NCBI GenBank assembly: GCA_016183935.1 | Contig: JACPDR010000015.1 | Span: forward strand, 1 to 64,000 | DNA from: Caulobacterales bacterium | Lineage (GTDB): Bacteria; Pseudomonadota; Alphaproteobacteria; Caulobacterales; Caulobacteraceae | Length of the DNA stretch: 64,000 nt | Direction of reading: 5' to 3' | Shown: positions 55,327-64,000 of the stretch, piece by piece | Layout: the number at the start of each line of letters is the position of its first letter | Position numbering within the stretch: position 1 is the first letter of the stretch | Made by a program: the position numbers and the translations under genes | The notes under the pieces: model-generated | What the model was told of the DNA's origin: nothing | Databases searched by the model: none | Seen by the model: only the letters and a program-made list of their open reading frames with translations

Positions 55327-55778
55327 TGACCCGCGCTCCCTATTTCATGGCCCTCGGCCTCGGCGCACTGGCCCTGGCGAGCTGCAACGACTCGGTCGAG
55401 GCTCCATACGTGCAAGGCGTTTGCTTCGCCGTTGAAGTCGGCGAGGAGGGCGAGGCCCCGGTCTTCAACAAACTGGCCGAGAACCAGCCCCAGATCGAAC
55501 ACTGCGCGGCGCGCCTGGAGGAGATGCGGCTACGTTTCCTGCGCCAGGGCGGCAGCCGTCAGGAAGTCACCGGCGCCTATCACGGGCAGTACATATTCAT
55601 CGATCGCGAAGGGGTGTGGATCGGCAAGTCGCTCGAGGGATCCCGCTTCATCGCCATGGCGCGGACCGGCGACGGCCGGCTGGCGGTGCCGGGCGCTATC
55701 GCGAGGGACGAGACCGGCCGTCCGATCGGCGTTGCGGCGCCGCCCGAACCCTCGCCGTCGCCCGCTACGGCCCAGTAG
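55326..55778 (+). CDS. Lipoprotein, 150 aa
   Basis: Signal with lipobox LASC (Cys near residue 20), then a domain with GVCFAVEVGEEGEAPVFNKLAENQPQIEHCAARLEEMRLRFL and GAYHGQYIFIDREGVWIGKSLEG. The tail is Pro/Ala-rich. Its start overlaps the preceding membrane-protein stop by one base. No family recognised; probable envelope component. Confidence 0.82.
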   Translation: MTRAPYFMALGLGALALASCNDSVEAPYVQGVCFAVEVGEEGEAPVFNKLAENQPQIEHCAARLEEMRLRFLRQGGSRQEVTGAYHGQYIFIDREGVWIGKSLEGSRFIAMARTGDGRLAVPGAIARDETGRPIGVAAPPEPSPSPATAQ

Positions 55779-55928
55779 CGAACAAAACTGGAACATCGAG
55801 CCGCGATCAGCTAGGTTGCGGCCACGAAATCAACCCGGTCCCGACGGCGCCTGGCGCCCCGGAGCCCAATGAACAACCGGCCTCAAGCCAGCATCAAGCA
55901 TGGCGGGCCTGCAAAAAAGGATTCGATG

Positions 55929-56408
55929 ATGGCGGGCAGCGTCAACAAGGTCATTCTGGTCGGCAACCTCGGCAAGGACCCGGAAATCCGCACGCTCAAC
56001 TCTGGCGAACGCGTCGCCAACCTGTCGCTCGCCACCTCGGAGCAGTGGCGCGACAAGGCCACGGGCGAGCGCAAGGAGAAGACCGAGTGGCACCGGGTGG
56101 TCATCTTCAACGAGAATATCGTCAAGGTGGCCGAGAATTATCTGAAGAAGGGCTCGACCGTTTACATCGAGGGCTCGCTGCAGACCCGCAAATACGAGCA
56201 GAACGGCGTCGAGAAATACTCGACCGAGATCGTGCTGCAGAAATTCCGCGGTGAGCTGACCATGCTGGGCGGCCGCGCCGACAGCGCCGGCGGCGGCGCC
56301 TCGCGCGGCGGTGACGACGATTATTCCTCGGGCTTCTCGACCGGCGGGGCCAACAAGCCCAGCGGTCCCAAGGAAAGCTACGACCTGAACGACGACATCC
56401 CGTTCTAG
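55929..56408 (+). CDS. ssb: Single-stranded DNA-binding protein SSB
   Basis: Binds ssDNA as a tetramer in replication, recombination and repair. The 159-residue product has an OB-fold starting [21 protein letters not shown] and containing [30 protein letters not shown], then a Gly/Ser-rich disordered linker, and the partner-docking acidic tip ending DDIPF. An adjacent in-frame ATG at 55926 adds one residue; a longer upstream frame from 55869 is not typical of SSB. Length is within the normal range. Confidence 0.97.
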   Translation: MAGSVNKVILVGNLGKDPEIRTLNSGERVANLSLATSEQWRDKATGERKEKTEWHRVVIFNENIVKVAENYLKKGSTVYIEGSLQTRKYEQNGVEKYSTEIVLQKFRGELTMLGGRADSAGGGASRGGDDDYSSGFSTGGANKPSGPKESYDLNDDIPF

Positions 56409-56436
56409 AGCGCGTTCGGGGCGGGGGGCGACGACA

Positions 56437-57738
56437 ATGGCGCCGCGGGTGCTGGCGCTGGGAGCCAACGGCTTCATCGGCGCCCATGTCGCCGCCGCCC
56501 TTTCGGGGGCCGGATGGGCGGTCCGCGCCGGCGCGCGCGATCTCTCGGTCGCGGCTCGCCGGGCGCCTGGCCTCGCGTGGGTGAAGGCCGATTTCGCCGA
56601 CCTCGCCCAAGCCGACGACTGGGCCCCGCTGCTGGACGGGGTCGACGCGGTGGTCAACTGCGTCGGCGTGCTTCAGGACGGCGGCCGGGACAGCACCGCC
56701 ATCGCCCATGTCTCCGGTCCGCGCGCCCTGATCGCGGCGTGCGAGGCGCTGGGCGTGCGACGGGTCGTCCATCTGTCGGCGGTCGGGGCGGAGGCCGAGG
56801 CCGGCACGGCCTATGGGCGTAGCAAGGCGCAAGGGGAGGGGCTGTTCGAGGCCAGTTCGCTGGACTGGCTGATCCTGCGTCCGTCCCTGGTGATCGCGCG
56901 GCCGGTGTTCGGGGGCACGGGCCTGATCCGCGCCCTGGCGGCGTTTCCCGGCTTCATTCCGGCGCCGGGCGGTGGACAGCGGTTCCGGCCCGTGGCGATG
57001 GACGATCTTTGCGCCGCCGTCGTCGCCGGCCTGGTCCCGGGCGCGCCGGTCCGGCGCAAGCTGGACGTGGCGGGCCCGCAGAGCCTGACCCTGGCGGAAA
57101 TCCTCGTCGCCTATCGGGGCTGGCTGGGGCTGAAGCCGGCGCCGGTCGTCGCCCTGCCCGACGTCCTGGCCGCCCCCGCCATCGCCCTGGGCGATCTGGC
57201 CGGATGGCTGGGCTGGTCCTCGCCGCTGCGGTCGGCCTCGATCCGCCAGATGAATTACGGGGTGGAGGGCGATCCGGATCGATGGGTGTCGGAACTGGGC
57301 GTGCGGCCGCGGAGCCTGGCCGCCCACCTGACCCGGACGCCGGCTTCGGTGCAGGACGTCTGGCACGCCCGCCTGTGGTTGGTGCGGCCCGTCGCGATCG
57401 TCACGCTCAGCCTGTTCTGGATTCTGACGGGACTGATCAGTTTCGGACCGGGCCGGGAGGCGGCGCTGGCCGTTCTGGCGGGGGGCGGCTACGGCGCGAG
57501 CGCGCCGGCGGTGGCGGGGTCCGGCGCCCTGCTGGACGTCGTGCTCGGTCTGGCCCTGCTGATCCGGCCGTGGACCGCGCGCGTGGCGATGCTGATGGCC
57601 CTCAGTACGGTCGGCTACCTTGTCGCCGCGTCGATCAGCCTGCCGCACTACTGGCTGGACCCGCTGGGACCGTGGCTCAAGGTGCTGCCGATGATGGCGC
57701 TCTGCCTGTTCGTCGCGGCCACGGACGAGCGGCGATGA
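56437..57738 (+). CDS. SDR-family NAD(P)-binding protein fused to DoxX-like membrane domain
   Basis: Residues 1-290 form an extended/atypical SDR with the NAD(P) loop ALGANGFIGAHVAAAL near residue 7, VVNCVGVLQDGG, and Y-x3-K replaced by TAYGRSKAQGEG. From about residue 310 a membrane part (VRPVAIVTLSLFWILTGLISF, GSGALLDVVLGLALLIRPWT and later helices) matches the DoxX-like family. Such fusions are seen in alphaproteobacteria, but the substrate is unknown. The stop overlaps the DUF2269 gene by ATGA, making a two-gene membrane unit. Confidence 0.88.
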   Translation: MAPRVLALGANGFIGAHVAAALSGAGWAVRAGARDLSVAARRAPGLAWVKADFADLAQADDWAPLLDGVDAVVNCVGVLQDGGRDSTAIAHVSGPRALIAACEALGVRRVVHLSAVGAEAEAGTAYGRSKAQGEGLFEASSLDWLILRPSLVIARPVFGGTGLIRALAAFPGFIPAPGGGQRFRPVAMDDLCAAVVAGLVPGAPVRRKLDVAGPQSLTLAEILVAYRGWLGLKPAPVVALPDVLAAPAIALGDLAGWLGWSSPLRSASIRQMNYGVEGDPDRWVSELGVRPRSLAAHLTRTPASVQDVWHARLWLVRPVAIVTLSLFWILTGLISFGPGREAALAVLAGGGYGASAPAVAGSGALLDVVLGLALLIRPWTARVAMLMALSTVGYLVAASISLPHYWLDPLGPWLKVLPMMALCLFVAATDERR

Positions 57739-58208
57739 CCGACCTCTTCCCGATCCTCAAGCTGATCCATGTGCTGTCCGGAGCGGTGCTGTTCGGCACG
57801 GGGCTGGGTATCGCCTTCTTCATGGTCTGGGCGACCCGCACCCGGGACGCCCGGGTGGTGGCCGGGGTGGCCCGCATCGTCGTGGTCGCCGACTTCCTGT
57901 TCACCGCGAGCGCGGTCGTGATCCAGCCCCTGACCGGCCTCTGGCTGATCCGCCTTCACGGATACGGCCTGACGGAGCGGTGGCTGCTGGCCACCTACGG
58001 CCTTTACGTCTTCGTTGGCCTGTGCTGGCTGCCGGTCGTCTGGATTCAATGGCGGATGGCCCGTCTGGCCGAGGCCGCCGCGTCGAGGGGCGAAGGCCTG
58101 CCGTCGGCCTATGACCGCCTGTACTGGACATGGTTCGCCCTCGGCTGGCCGGCGTTCGCGGCGGTGATCGGAATTTATGCCCTGATGCTGTTCAAACCGG
58201 CGCTGTAA
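57735..58208 (+). CDS. DUF2269 membrane protein (157 aa)
   Basis: Four predicted TM helices: LIKLIHVLSG type start (ILKLIHVLSGAVLFGTGLGI), VVVADFLFTASAVVIQPLTG, LATYGLYVFVGLCWLPVVWI and WFALGWPAFAAVIGIYALML. DUF2269 proteins often accompany DoxX/SDR proteins, as here, where the start overlaps the fused SDR-DoxX stop. Function of the family is not established. Confidence 0.92.
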   Translation: MTDLFPILKLIHVLSGAVLFGTGLGIAFFMVWATRTRDARVVAGVARIVVVADFLFTASAVVIQPLTGLWLIRLHGYGLTERWLLATYGLYVFVGLCWLPVVWIQWRMARLAEAAASRGEGLPSAYDRLYWTWFALGWPAFAAVIGIYALMLFKPAL

Positions 58209-58269
58209 GCCACATTCGGAAATGCAAAGTGTCGTGCGGCGGCCGCGCGGCACAGGCTAATCGAGTCCC

Positions 58270-59175
58270 GTGACAACGCCCGACAAGCCCCACAGCCCGC
58301 TCTCCCTGATCGAGATCGCCGCCATCGTGGCCGTGGTGGTGATCTGGGGCGTCAACAACGCCGCGGCCAAGCTGGCGACCGAGACGGTGCCGCCCCTGCT
58401 GGTCGGGGCCTTGCGCTTCGCCTTGGCGGCGATGTGCCTGATCCCGTTCGTGCGCCCGCCGTTTCCAAACTGGAAGAGCCTGCTGATCATCGTCGGCGTA
58501 GGCGGGCCGATCCACTACGGCCTGATCTATCTCGCGTTCTGGCTGGCGCAGGACGTCAGCCCGGTATCGGTCGCGGCCCAGTTGTGGGTGCCGTTCACGG
58601 CCCTGTTCGCCTTCCTGCTGCTGCGCGAGCGGTTGTCGCGGTCCGCGATGGCAGGCATGGGCGTCGCCTTCGTGGGCGTGGCCTGGATGACGCTGGATCC
58701 GCATGCCGTCGCCGACTGGAAGGCTATCCTGGTCGGAATCGCGGCCAGCGCCGCCTGGGCCATCACCACTGTGGTCGCGCGTCGGACGACGTCGATCCCG
58801 CCGCTGAAGATGCAGGGCCTGCTGGCGCTGACCGCACTGCCCAGCCTCGCGTTCGCCTCGGCCGTGTTCGAGCGCGGGCAGGTCGAGGCGCTCCAGCAGG
58901 CCACGCCGCTGGTTTGGGCCTGCGTGCTCTGGGCCGGGCTGGTGTCGTCGGTGCTGGCCACCACCATGGTCTTCTGGCTGGTCCAGAAACGCGAGGCCGG
59001 GCGGGTCACGCCCTACCTGCTGGCCACACCGGTGGTCTCGATCCTGATCGGCTGGCTGTTCATGGGCGACGTGCTGACGACGCAGATCCTCACCGGAGCG
59101 GCGCTGACCATCGGCGGGGTGGCCGTCGTGGCGCTGGCGGAGCGGGGGCTCAGGGCCGGCGCTGCGAAGGCCTAG
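58270..59175 (+). CDS. EamA-family transporter (DMT superfamily)
   Basis: 301-residue inner-membrane exporter with ten TM helices in two EamA halves: IIAIVAVVVIWGVNNAAAKLA-like start (IEIAAIVAVVVIWGVNNAAA) and a second half from about residue 150 (ILVGIAASAAWAITTVVARR). GTG start at 58270. Likely exports small metabolites such as amino acids or purines; the substrate cannot be read. The 61 bp before it hold no gene, and after it 254 bp (59176-59429) precede the TonB receptor and hold no other gene I can support. Confidence 0.93.
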   Translation: MTTPDKPHSPLSLIEIAAIVAVVVIWGVNNAAAKLATETVPPLLVGALRFALAAMCLIPFVRPPFPNWKSLLIIVGVGGPIHYGLIYLAFWLAQDVSPVSVAAQLWVPFTALFAFLLLRERLSRSAMAGMGVAFVGVAWMTLDPHAVADWKAILVGIAASAAWAITTVVARRTTSIPPLKMQGLLALTALPSLAFASAVFERGQVEALQQATPLVWACVLWAGLVSSVLATTMVFWLVQKREAGRVTPYLLATPVVSILIGWLFMGDVLTTQILTGAALTIGGVAVVALAERGLRAGAAKA

Positions 59176-59429
59176 GACGGTTTCCGAAGGCGCGGCGCCA
59201 GAACATTCTGTGTCGGCGAAATGTCTGCGACCCTTCTTTGGGGCGCGGCGAGCGTGTCGGGTGCGCGGCAGCACTGTGACCGGATTGTTACAGACGTGGC
59301 CTTGATCGGGCGCCGATTGGCCACATTCGCTTGCCGCTGCCGCTGTTGCTGATAGCTTGAGAATTCGAACGGAGTCCGTCGTGAGGCGGAAGCCGCGTCT
59401 CGCATTCATAATCGGTTGGGGCCTATCTC

Positions 59430-62400
59430 ATGCTTCTCAAGCGCAAATATCTTTTCGGCACGACGATCCTGGCGGGCGTCATGGCCGCCACGGCTCCGGC
59501 TCTGGCTCAAGAAACCCAGCTGCCGGGCGTCGACGTCCAGGGGCAGCAGCCGGTCGTGACCGAGATCGAAGAGGTCGTCATCACCGGCTCGCGTATCCGC
59601 CGCGATCCCACCAACTCCCCGACCCCGCTGATCTCGGTCTCCCGGGAAGATCTGCTGACCACGGGTCAGACGACGGTGATCGACTATCTCGCCACCATCC
59701 CGGCCCTGTCGAACTCGGTCGTTCCGTCCGACACCACGGGCTCGGGCCTCGGTGACGGCGGCCTGTCGCTGGCCAACCTGCGCTCGCTCGGTTCCAACCG
59801 CACCCTGACCCTGGTGGACGGTCGCCGCCACGTCGGCTCGAACGGCGGCTCGCTCGCGGTCGATATCGACACCATCCCGCGCCTGCTGATCGAGAACATC
59901 GAGATCGTCACCGGCGGCGCCTCGTCGGTGTACGGCGCCGACGCCGTCTCGGGCGTGCTGAACTTCGTCCTGCGCAAGGACTTTGAAGGCGTCGAAATCG
60001 ACGCCAACTACGGCATGATCAACGAAGACGGTCAGGCGTCGCGCCGTATCTCGGCCCTGATCGGCCACAATTTCTTCGACGACCGCCTGAACCTGTACGG
60101 CCACGCCGAATATGAGCAGGTCGACGCCGTCACCTCGTTCGACATCGACTGGATCGACGAGGGCTACTACCTGCTCGGCATGGACGCCGACCCGACCAAC
60201 CCGGCGCTGGGCGCGCCGACGGACGGCGACATTGATTCCCAGCTGTTCCGCGCGCCGCTGCGTATGGACCGCCCGCAGTGGGGTCAGACGACCATCGTCC
60301 ACCAGACGCAGTTCAGCCCGACCAGCGACCCCGACGTCGCCAACTTCGCCGGCAGCTCCTGCTTCTTCACCTACGCCTCGAGCTGCTATGCGGTGGCTCC
60401 GGGCTACACCTACTGGTACGACGGCACGACCGCCCGTCCGGCCAACTTCGGCACCCGCATCGGCAACACCGGCGTGAGCCGTCCGTACAACTACGGCGGC
60501 GATGGCGTGAACGCGGCGAACTTCTCGACCCTGTCGCGGGTGCCCGAGTCGGAATCGGCCCGCTTCCAGGTCGGGGGCAACCTCGAGCTGACCAGCAACG
60601 TCGAGGCCTTCTTCGAGGTCAAGCACGTCGTTGAAGACACCTTCGACGTCAGCCAGCCGACCTTCTTCGACTTCGACCTGGACAACACCTCCTACGCGCC
60701 CACCCAGTTGAACTCGATCTGGGGCGTGCAGTCGATCGACCTGCGCTGGGACGACAACGCCTTCCTGCCGACGCTGGTGAAAAACGCCATCGCCACCAAC
60801 ATGCTCAACGTGTACGGCCCGGCGACGGCGAACAACCCGAGCCCGCTGCTCGGCCAGGTGCCGCTCCAGCTGGCGCGCCACACCATGTTCGGTCCCGACC
60901 GGACCCAGGAGAACGAGCGCGTTCTGACCCGCTACGTCGCCGGCCTGCGCGGGTCGCTCGACCAGATGCTGTTCGTCGACAACATCAACTGGGATATCGG
61001 CTACACCTACGGTGAGGTCGAGGTCGAGAACCGCGAACGCGGCGTCGACTCGCTTCGGTTCGCCCTCGCGGCCGACTCGGTCGTCGACACCGCCGGCCTG
61101 GTCAACGGCACGCCGGGCGAGATCGTCTGCCGCGCCCAGCTGCTGGACGCCCAAGGCCTGCCGCTGGTGTTCGGTGGCGGCATCTTCGGCGGTGAAGATG
61201 TCCGCACCATGCAGGGTTACGGCCAGGCCGACATCGATCAGTGCGTGCCGCTGAACATCTTCGGCGACGGCAACCAGAGCCCCGAGGCCCTGGCCTATGT
61301 GGACGCCACCATCGGCATCACCGAGCGTAACGAACAGGAGCAGTTCATCGCTTCGGTCGCCGGCGAGCTGTGGGACTTCTGGGGAGCCGGCGCGATCGGC
61401 ATCGCCGTCGGCGCCGAACACCGCCGCGAGTACACCGAAGGCGTGGGCCGTGACCGGGACACCAACGGTCGTCTGCTGTTCATGAACACCGGCCCTGACT
61501 TTGCGGGCGCCGAGTACGAGAGCGACGAGGCCTTCGCCGAACTCTCGATCCCGCTGTTCCGCGACAGCTGGCTGGGCGAGTACGCTGAACTCAGCGGTTC
61601 GTACCGCTACGCCGACTATTCGACGGTGGGAGAGGTGGACGTCTACGGCGTGAACCTGATCTATCGTCCGATCCAGGACATCGCCTTCAAGACCAGCTTC
61701 AACTCCTCGGTGCGCGTGCCGGACCTGGGTGAGAACTTCTCGCCCTTCAGCCAGACCTTCGCCAACGGCTTCACCGATCCCTGCTCCACGGCGGTGATCG
61801 GCAACCTGACCGACGACGAAGTCCGCGATAACCGTATCGCCAACTGCACCACGCTCGCGGCGCAACAGGGCTTCGCGTTCGACTTCGCCGGCGCTACGGT
61901 GACGACGACCGACGACTTCCTGCCCAACTACACCTCGGGCATCGCGGGCGTTCTGGGCGGCAACCCGTTCCTGAAGCCGGAAACGTCCGAGTCCTTCACC
62001 TTCTCGACCGTGATCCAGCCCCGGTTCATGCCGAACTTCTCGCTGGTCCTGGATTACTACGAGATCGAGATCGAGGACGTCATCGCCTCGGTTTCGGCCC
62101 AAGCCGCGGCGAACAACTGCGTCAGCGGCGACACGCTGAACCAGGCCGCCTGCGACACGATCTTCCGTAATCGCGGTACGGCCGGCACGGACTTCTGGGT
62201 TGGCGGTCCGGTCGGTGATCCGATCGGCGGCTTCATCCAGGGCTCGATCAACTACGCCGCCCTGGCCACGCGCGGTCTGGACTTCACGGCGCGCTACAGC
62301 GTCGACATGGAAGAGACTTTCGGCCGCAACTGGGGTCGTCTGGACTACTCCATCGGCGGTCTGTGGCTGATCGAGCAGGAGCAGTTCCTGAACTCGTCCG

Positions 62401-62777
62401 ATCCGGAAGACGGCACCGAGCTGAGCAGCGGCCTCTTCTACCCGCGCGTCCGCTTCACCTCGTCGCTGACCTACTCGCCCAACGACGTCTGGAGCGTGAA
62501 CTGGACGATGGACTGGCAGACCTCGCAGGACATCGTCCAACTGCGGAACCTGGTTGGGAACGTCGACAGCCGTCCGGTCGAATACACCGACACGGGCAAC
62601 TTCGCCCGCCACGACTTCACGGTCCGCTGGAACGTCCGCGACGACCTCTCGCTGCGCGCGGGCGTGGTCAACGCCTTCGACGCCGAACAGGCCCCGTGGC
62701 TTGGCACGACGCTGTACTCGAACTTCGACCCGTACGGCCCGCGCTACTTCATCGGCCTGAACTACCGTCCGTTCTAA
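59430..62777 (+). CDS. TonB-dependent outer-membrane receptor (1115 aa)
   Basis: Large Caulobacterales-type TonB-dependent transporter. Signal peptide to about residue 27 (PALAQ). The plug domain starts EEVVITGSRIRRDPTNSPTPL and contains IDYLATIPALSNSV, LRSLGSNRTLTLVDGRRHVG, and VTGGASSVYGADAVSGVLNF. The barrel fills the rest, ends FIGLNYRPF with the C-terminal Phe required for insertion, and contains several cysteine pairs in extracellular loops. TonB box and substrate are not identifiable; large receptors of this group often take up oligosaccharides or peptides. A terminator follows 28 bp after the stop. Confidence 0.96.
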   Translation: MLLKRKYLFGTTILAGVMAATAPALAQETQLPGVDVQGQQPVVTEIEEVVITGSRIRRDPTNSPTPLISVSREDLLTTGQTTVIDYLATIPALSNSVVPSDTTGSGLGDGGLSLANLRSLGSNRTLTLVDGRRHVGSNGGSLAVDIDTIPRLLIENIEIVTGGASSVYGADAVSGVLNFVLRKDFEGVEIDANYGMINEDGQASRRISALIGHNFFDDRLNLYGHAEYEQVDAVTSFDIDWIDEGYYLLGMDADPTNPALGAPTDGDIDSQLFRAPLRMDRPQWGQTTIVHQTQFSPTSDPDVANFAGSSCFFTYASSCYAVAPGYTYWYDGTTARPANFGTRIGNTGVSRPYNYGGDGVNAANFSTLSRVPESESARFQVGGNLELTSNVEAFFEVKHVVEDTFDVSQPTFFDFDLDNTSYAPTQLNSIWGVQSIDLRWDDNAFLPTLVKNAIATNMLNVYGPATANNPSPLLGQVPLQLARHTMFGPDRTQENERVLTRYVAGLRGSLDQMLFVDNINWDIGYTYGEVEVENRERGVDSLRFALAADSVVDTAGLVNGTPGEIVCRAQLLDAQGLPLVFGGGIFGGEDVRTMQGYGQADIDQCVPLNIFGDGNQSPEALAYVDATIGITERNEQEQFIASVAGELWDFWGAGAIGIAVGAEHRREYTEGVGRDRDTNGRLLFMNTGPDFAGAEYESDEAFAELSIPLFRDSWLGEYAELSGSYRYADYSTVGEVDVYGVNLIYRPIQDIAFKTSFNSSVRVPDLGENFSPFSQTFANGFTDPCSTAVIGNLTDDEVRDNRIANCTTLAAQQGFAFDFAGATVTTTDDFLPNYTSGIAGVLGGNPFLKPETSESFTFSTVIQPRFMPNFSLVLDYYEIEIEDVIASVSAQAAANNCVSGDTLNQAACDTIFRNRGTAGTDFWVGGPVGDPIGGFIQGSINYAALATRGLDFTARYSVDMEETFGRNWGRLDYSIGGLWLIEQEQFLNSSDPEDGTELSSGLFYPRVRFTSSLTYSPNDVWSVNWTMDWQTSQDIVQLRNLVGNVDSRPVEYTDTGNFARHDFTVRWNVRDDLSLRAGVVNAFDAEQAPWLGTTLYSNFDPYGPRYFIGLNYRPF

Positions 62778-62804
62778 GACGAACGACACCATCAAGACTG
62801 GAGA

Positions 62805-62830
62805 GGGCGGCTCGCGAGAGCCGCCCTTTT
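62805..62830 (+). terminator. Intrinsic terminator between the TonB receptor and ftsZ
   Basis: A 9-bp perfect GC-rich stem (GGGCGGCTC/GAGCCGCCC) with a GCGA loop is followed by TTTTCTTT. It insulates ftsZ from the receptor gene. Confidence 0.93.
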
Positions 62831-62860
62831 CTTTGTCCACAGGGGTATTTGCCGTGAAGG

Positions 62861-62949
62861 TTAACGATTCCCGTGGCTCGCCGCCCGACTCAGACTATCC
62901 GGTAACACTCCCTTAAGCAGATGGGGTGTTTCCTTAACGCGCTCATAAC
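62861..62949 (+). promoter_or_regulatory. ftsZ upstream region: CtrA-like boxes and a GANTC site
   Basis: Two near-consensus CtrA boxes are visible: GTAA-N7-TTAA (62902-62916) and TTAA-N7-ATAAC (62934-62949). TTAAC at 62861 is followed directly by the CcrM site GATTC (62866-62870). Caulobacter ftsZ is known to be repressed by CtrA and activated by GANTC methylation; equivalence here is inferred from motifs and position. Confidence 0.6.
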
Positions 62950-62979
62950 CAATGCGATTCGGCGGGGTTTTCGCATTGG
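62949..62979 (+). promoter_or_regulatory. Inverted repeat with GANTC in the ftsZ leader
   Basis: CCAATGCGA (62949-62957) and TCGCATTGG (62971-62979) are a perfect 9-bp inverted repeat with a 13-nt spacer. A second GATTC (62956-62960) crosses the left arm. It could be an operator or an mRNA hairpin 40-70 bp before the start codon. Confidence 0.65.
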
Positions 62980-62995
62980 CGGCGTTCAAGGGCAG

Positions 62996-63015
62996 GGTCG
63001 GATAAGGTCGGATAA
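62996..63015 (+). repeat. Two tandem copies of GGTCGGATAA before ftsZ
   Basis: A 10-bp unit occurs twice without a gap, ending 4 bp before the ATG; each copy contains a GGATAAG-like purine-rich stretch that may act as the ribosome site. Confidence 0.9.
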
Positions 63016-63019
63016 GAAT

Positions 63020-64000
63020 ATGTCTCTCTCGCTGGTGCGTCCGCAACACACGGAACTGAAGCCCCGCATCGTTGTCTTCGGCGTCGGCGGCGCCGGCGGC
63101 AACGCCGTCAACAACATGATCGACGCCGGCCTCGAAGGGGTCGAGTTCGTCGTCGCCAACACCGACGCGCAGCATCTGTCGTTCGCCAAGACCGACCGCC
63201 GCGTCCAGCTGGGCGAGACCATCACCCAGGGCCTGGGCGCGGGCGCCCATCCCGAGGTCGGGATGAACGCCGCCGAGGAATCGGCCGAAGAGATCTACGG
63301 GCACCTGGACGGCGCCCACATGGTCTTCATCACCGCCGGCATGGGCGGCGGCACCGGCACGGGCGCGGCTCCCGTCATCGCCAAATGCGCCCGCGACCGC
63401 GGCATCCTGACGGTAGGCGTGGTGACCAAGCCCTTCACCTTCGAAGGCCGTCACCGCATGCGCCTGGCCGATGCGGGCATCGCCGAGCTGCAGCGCTACG
63501 TCGACACCCTGATCGTCATCCCGAACCAGAACCTGTTCCGCGTCGCCAACGAACGCACCACCTTCGCCGACGCCTTCGGCATGGCCGACCAGGTGCTGCA
63601 CTCGGGCGTCCGCTCGATCACCGACCTGATGATCCTGCCGGGCCTGATCAACCTCGACTTCGCCGACGTCCGCGCCGTCATGTCCGAAATGGGCAAGGCG
63701 ATGATGGGCACGGGCGAGGCCTCGGGCGACGACCGCGCCCTGATGGCGGCCCAGAACGCCATCGCCAACCCGCTGCTGGACGAAACCTCGCTGAAGGGCG
63801 CCAAGGCCGTTCTGGTCAACATCACCGGCGGCATGGACATGACCCTGCTGGAAGTCGACGAGGCCGCCAACGCCATCGCCGGTGAGGTGGACGCCGACGC
63901 CAACATCATCTTCGGCGCCGCCTTCGACCCGGCCCTGGACGGCAAGATCCGCGTCTCGGTCGTGGCCACCGGCATGGAAGACCTGGCCGCGGCCCAGTCG
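63020..64000 (+). CDS. ftsZ: FtsZ, cell division GTPase (5' part)
   Basis: Tubulin-like GTPase that forms the division ring. The first 327 residues are present; the gene runs off the right edge. Motifs: [17 protein letters not shown] near residues 18-34, NTDAQ near 48, the tubulin signature GGGTGTG at residues 109-115, [14 protein letters not shown], and LDFADVR in the T7 loop. It closely follows the Caulobacter sequence as I remember it and is not an FtsZ-like paralog. No ftsA precedes it; instead a TonB receptor, a terminator and a regulated promoter region do. Confidence 0.98.
   Translation, partial: MSLSLVRPQHTELKPRIVVFGVGGAGGNAVNNMIDAGLEGVEFVVANTDAQHLSFAKTDRRVQLGETITQGLGAGAHPEVGMNAAEESAEEIYGHLDGAHMVFITAGMGGGTGTGAAPVIAKCARDRGILTVGVVTKPFTFEGRHRMRLADAGIAELQRYVDTLIVIPNQNLFRVANERTTFADAFGMADQVLHSGVRSITDLMILPGLINLDFADVRAVMSEMGKAMMGTGEASGDDRALMAAQNAIANPLLDETSLKGAKAVLVNITGGMDMTLLEVDEAANAIAGEVDADANIIFGAAFDPALDGKIRVSVVATGMEDLAAAQS

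Noticed and set aside
59406-62840. 1144-codon minus-strand frame opposite the TonB receptor
   Set aside because: The receptor has signal peptide, plug, barrel and C-terminal Phe; the antisense translation has no recognisable structure.
63020-64000. Possibility that this is a divergent FtsZ paralog, because ftsA is absent
   Set aside because: The N-terminal 327 residues follow canonical Caulobacter-type FtsZ throughout, including GGGTGTG and the T7 loop.

Overview
The window is about 64 kb of uniformly GC-rich, gene-dense chromosome from an alphaproteobacterium. A CcrM-type GANTC methyltransferase, CtrA-like TTAA-N7-TTAA boxes next to ccrM and ftsZ, a two-flagellin/FlaG/FlaEY-like cluster, an FtsZ that closely matches the Caulobacter protein as I remember it, and large TonB-dependent receptors all point to Caulobacteraceae, most likely a Brevundimonas-like organism. 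The genus is an inference. I saw no rRNA, tRNA, CRISPR array or insertion sequence.

Layout. 0-4.5 kb: the peptidoglycan part of the division/cell-wall cluster (mraY 3' end, murD, ftsW, murG), with a palindromic repeat element between ftsW and murG. 4.5-7.4 kb: small secreted proteins, one of them frameshifted, a WecG/TagA-type glycosyltransferase and a GNAT enzyme. 7.4-14 kb: the conserved alphaproteobacterial group smc, two DsbA-like oxidoreductases, dciA and mutY, followed by a second copy of the repeat. 14-18.6 kb: a disrupted glycogen-debranching-type gene, a GT4 glycosyltransferase and ccrM. 18.7-31 kb: an alpha/beta hydrolase, ppdK, a small outer-membrane barrel, ychF, a copper chaperone, pth, rplY, two tandem paralogous lipoproteins and prs. 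31-36 kb: bamD, recN, two uncharacterised genes and xth. 36-39.5 kb: three tandem cysteine-rich secreted paralogs. 39.6-46 kb: an MBL-fold hydrolase with an enoyl-CoA hydratase, a GNAT enzyme, the translationally coupled DUF1285-Nudix-CCA-transferase set, and two membrane proteins.

46.1-49.1 kb holds the most unusual block: a compact, overlapping, phage-like operon. It encodes a DUF2793/glycine-rich tail-type protein, a 54-residue protein, a two-TM holin-like protein, an M15 peptidase endolysin and a nested Rz/Rz1-like spanin pair. It sits directly in front of a flagellin cluster (49.1-54.6 kb) with a sigma-54 promoter, upstream inverted repeats and two CtrA-like boxes. 54.6-64 kb has two small envelope proteins, ssb, an SDR-DoxX fusion with a DUF2269 protein, an EamA exporter, a TonB receptor, and the start of ftsZ behind a control region containing CtrA-like boxes, GANTC sites, an inverted repeat and a tandem repeat.

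Functional picture: most of the region is housekeeping (wall synthesis, division, chromosome segregation, repair, translation, outer-membrane assembly). Elements of the CtrA/CcrM cell-cycle circuit are visible at ccrM, the flagellin genes and ftsZ. The division/wall genes are spread over about 60 kb instead of forming one operon. Accessory material is limited to the lysis-like cassette, the palindromic repeats and lineage-specific secreted protein families.
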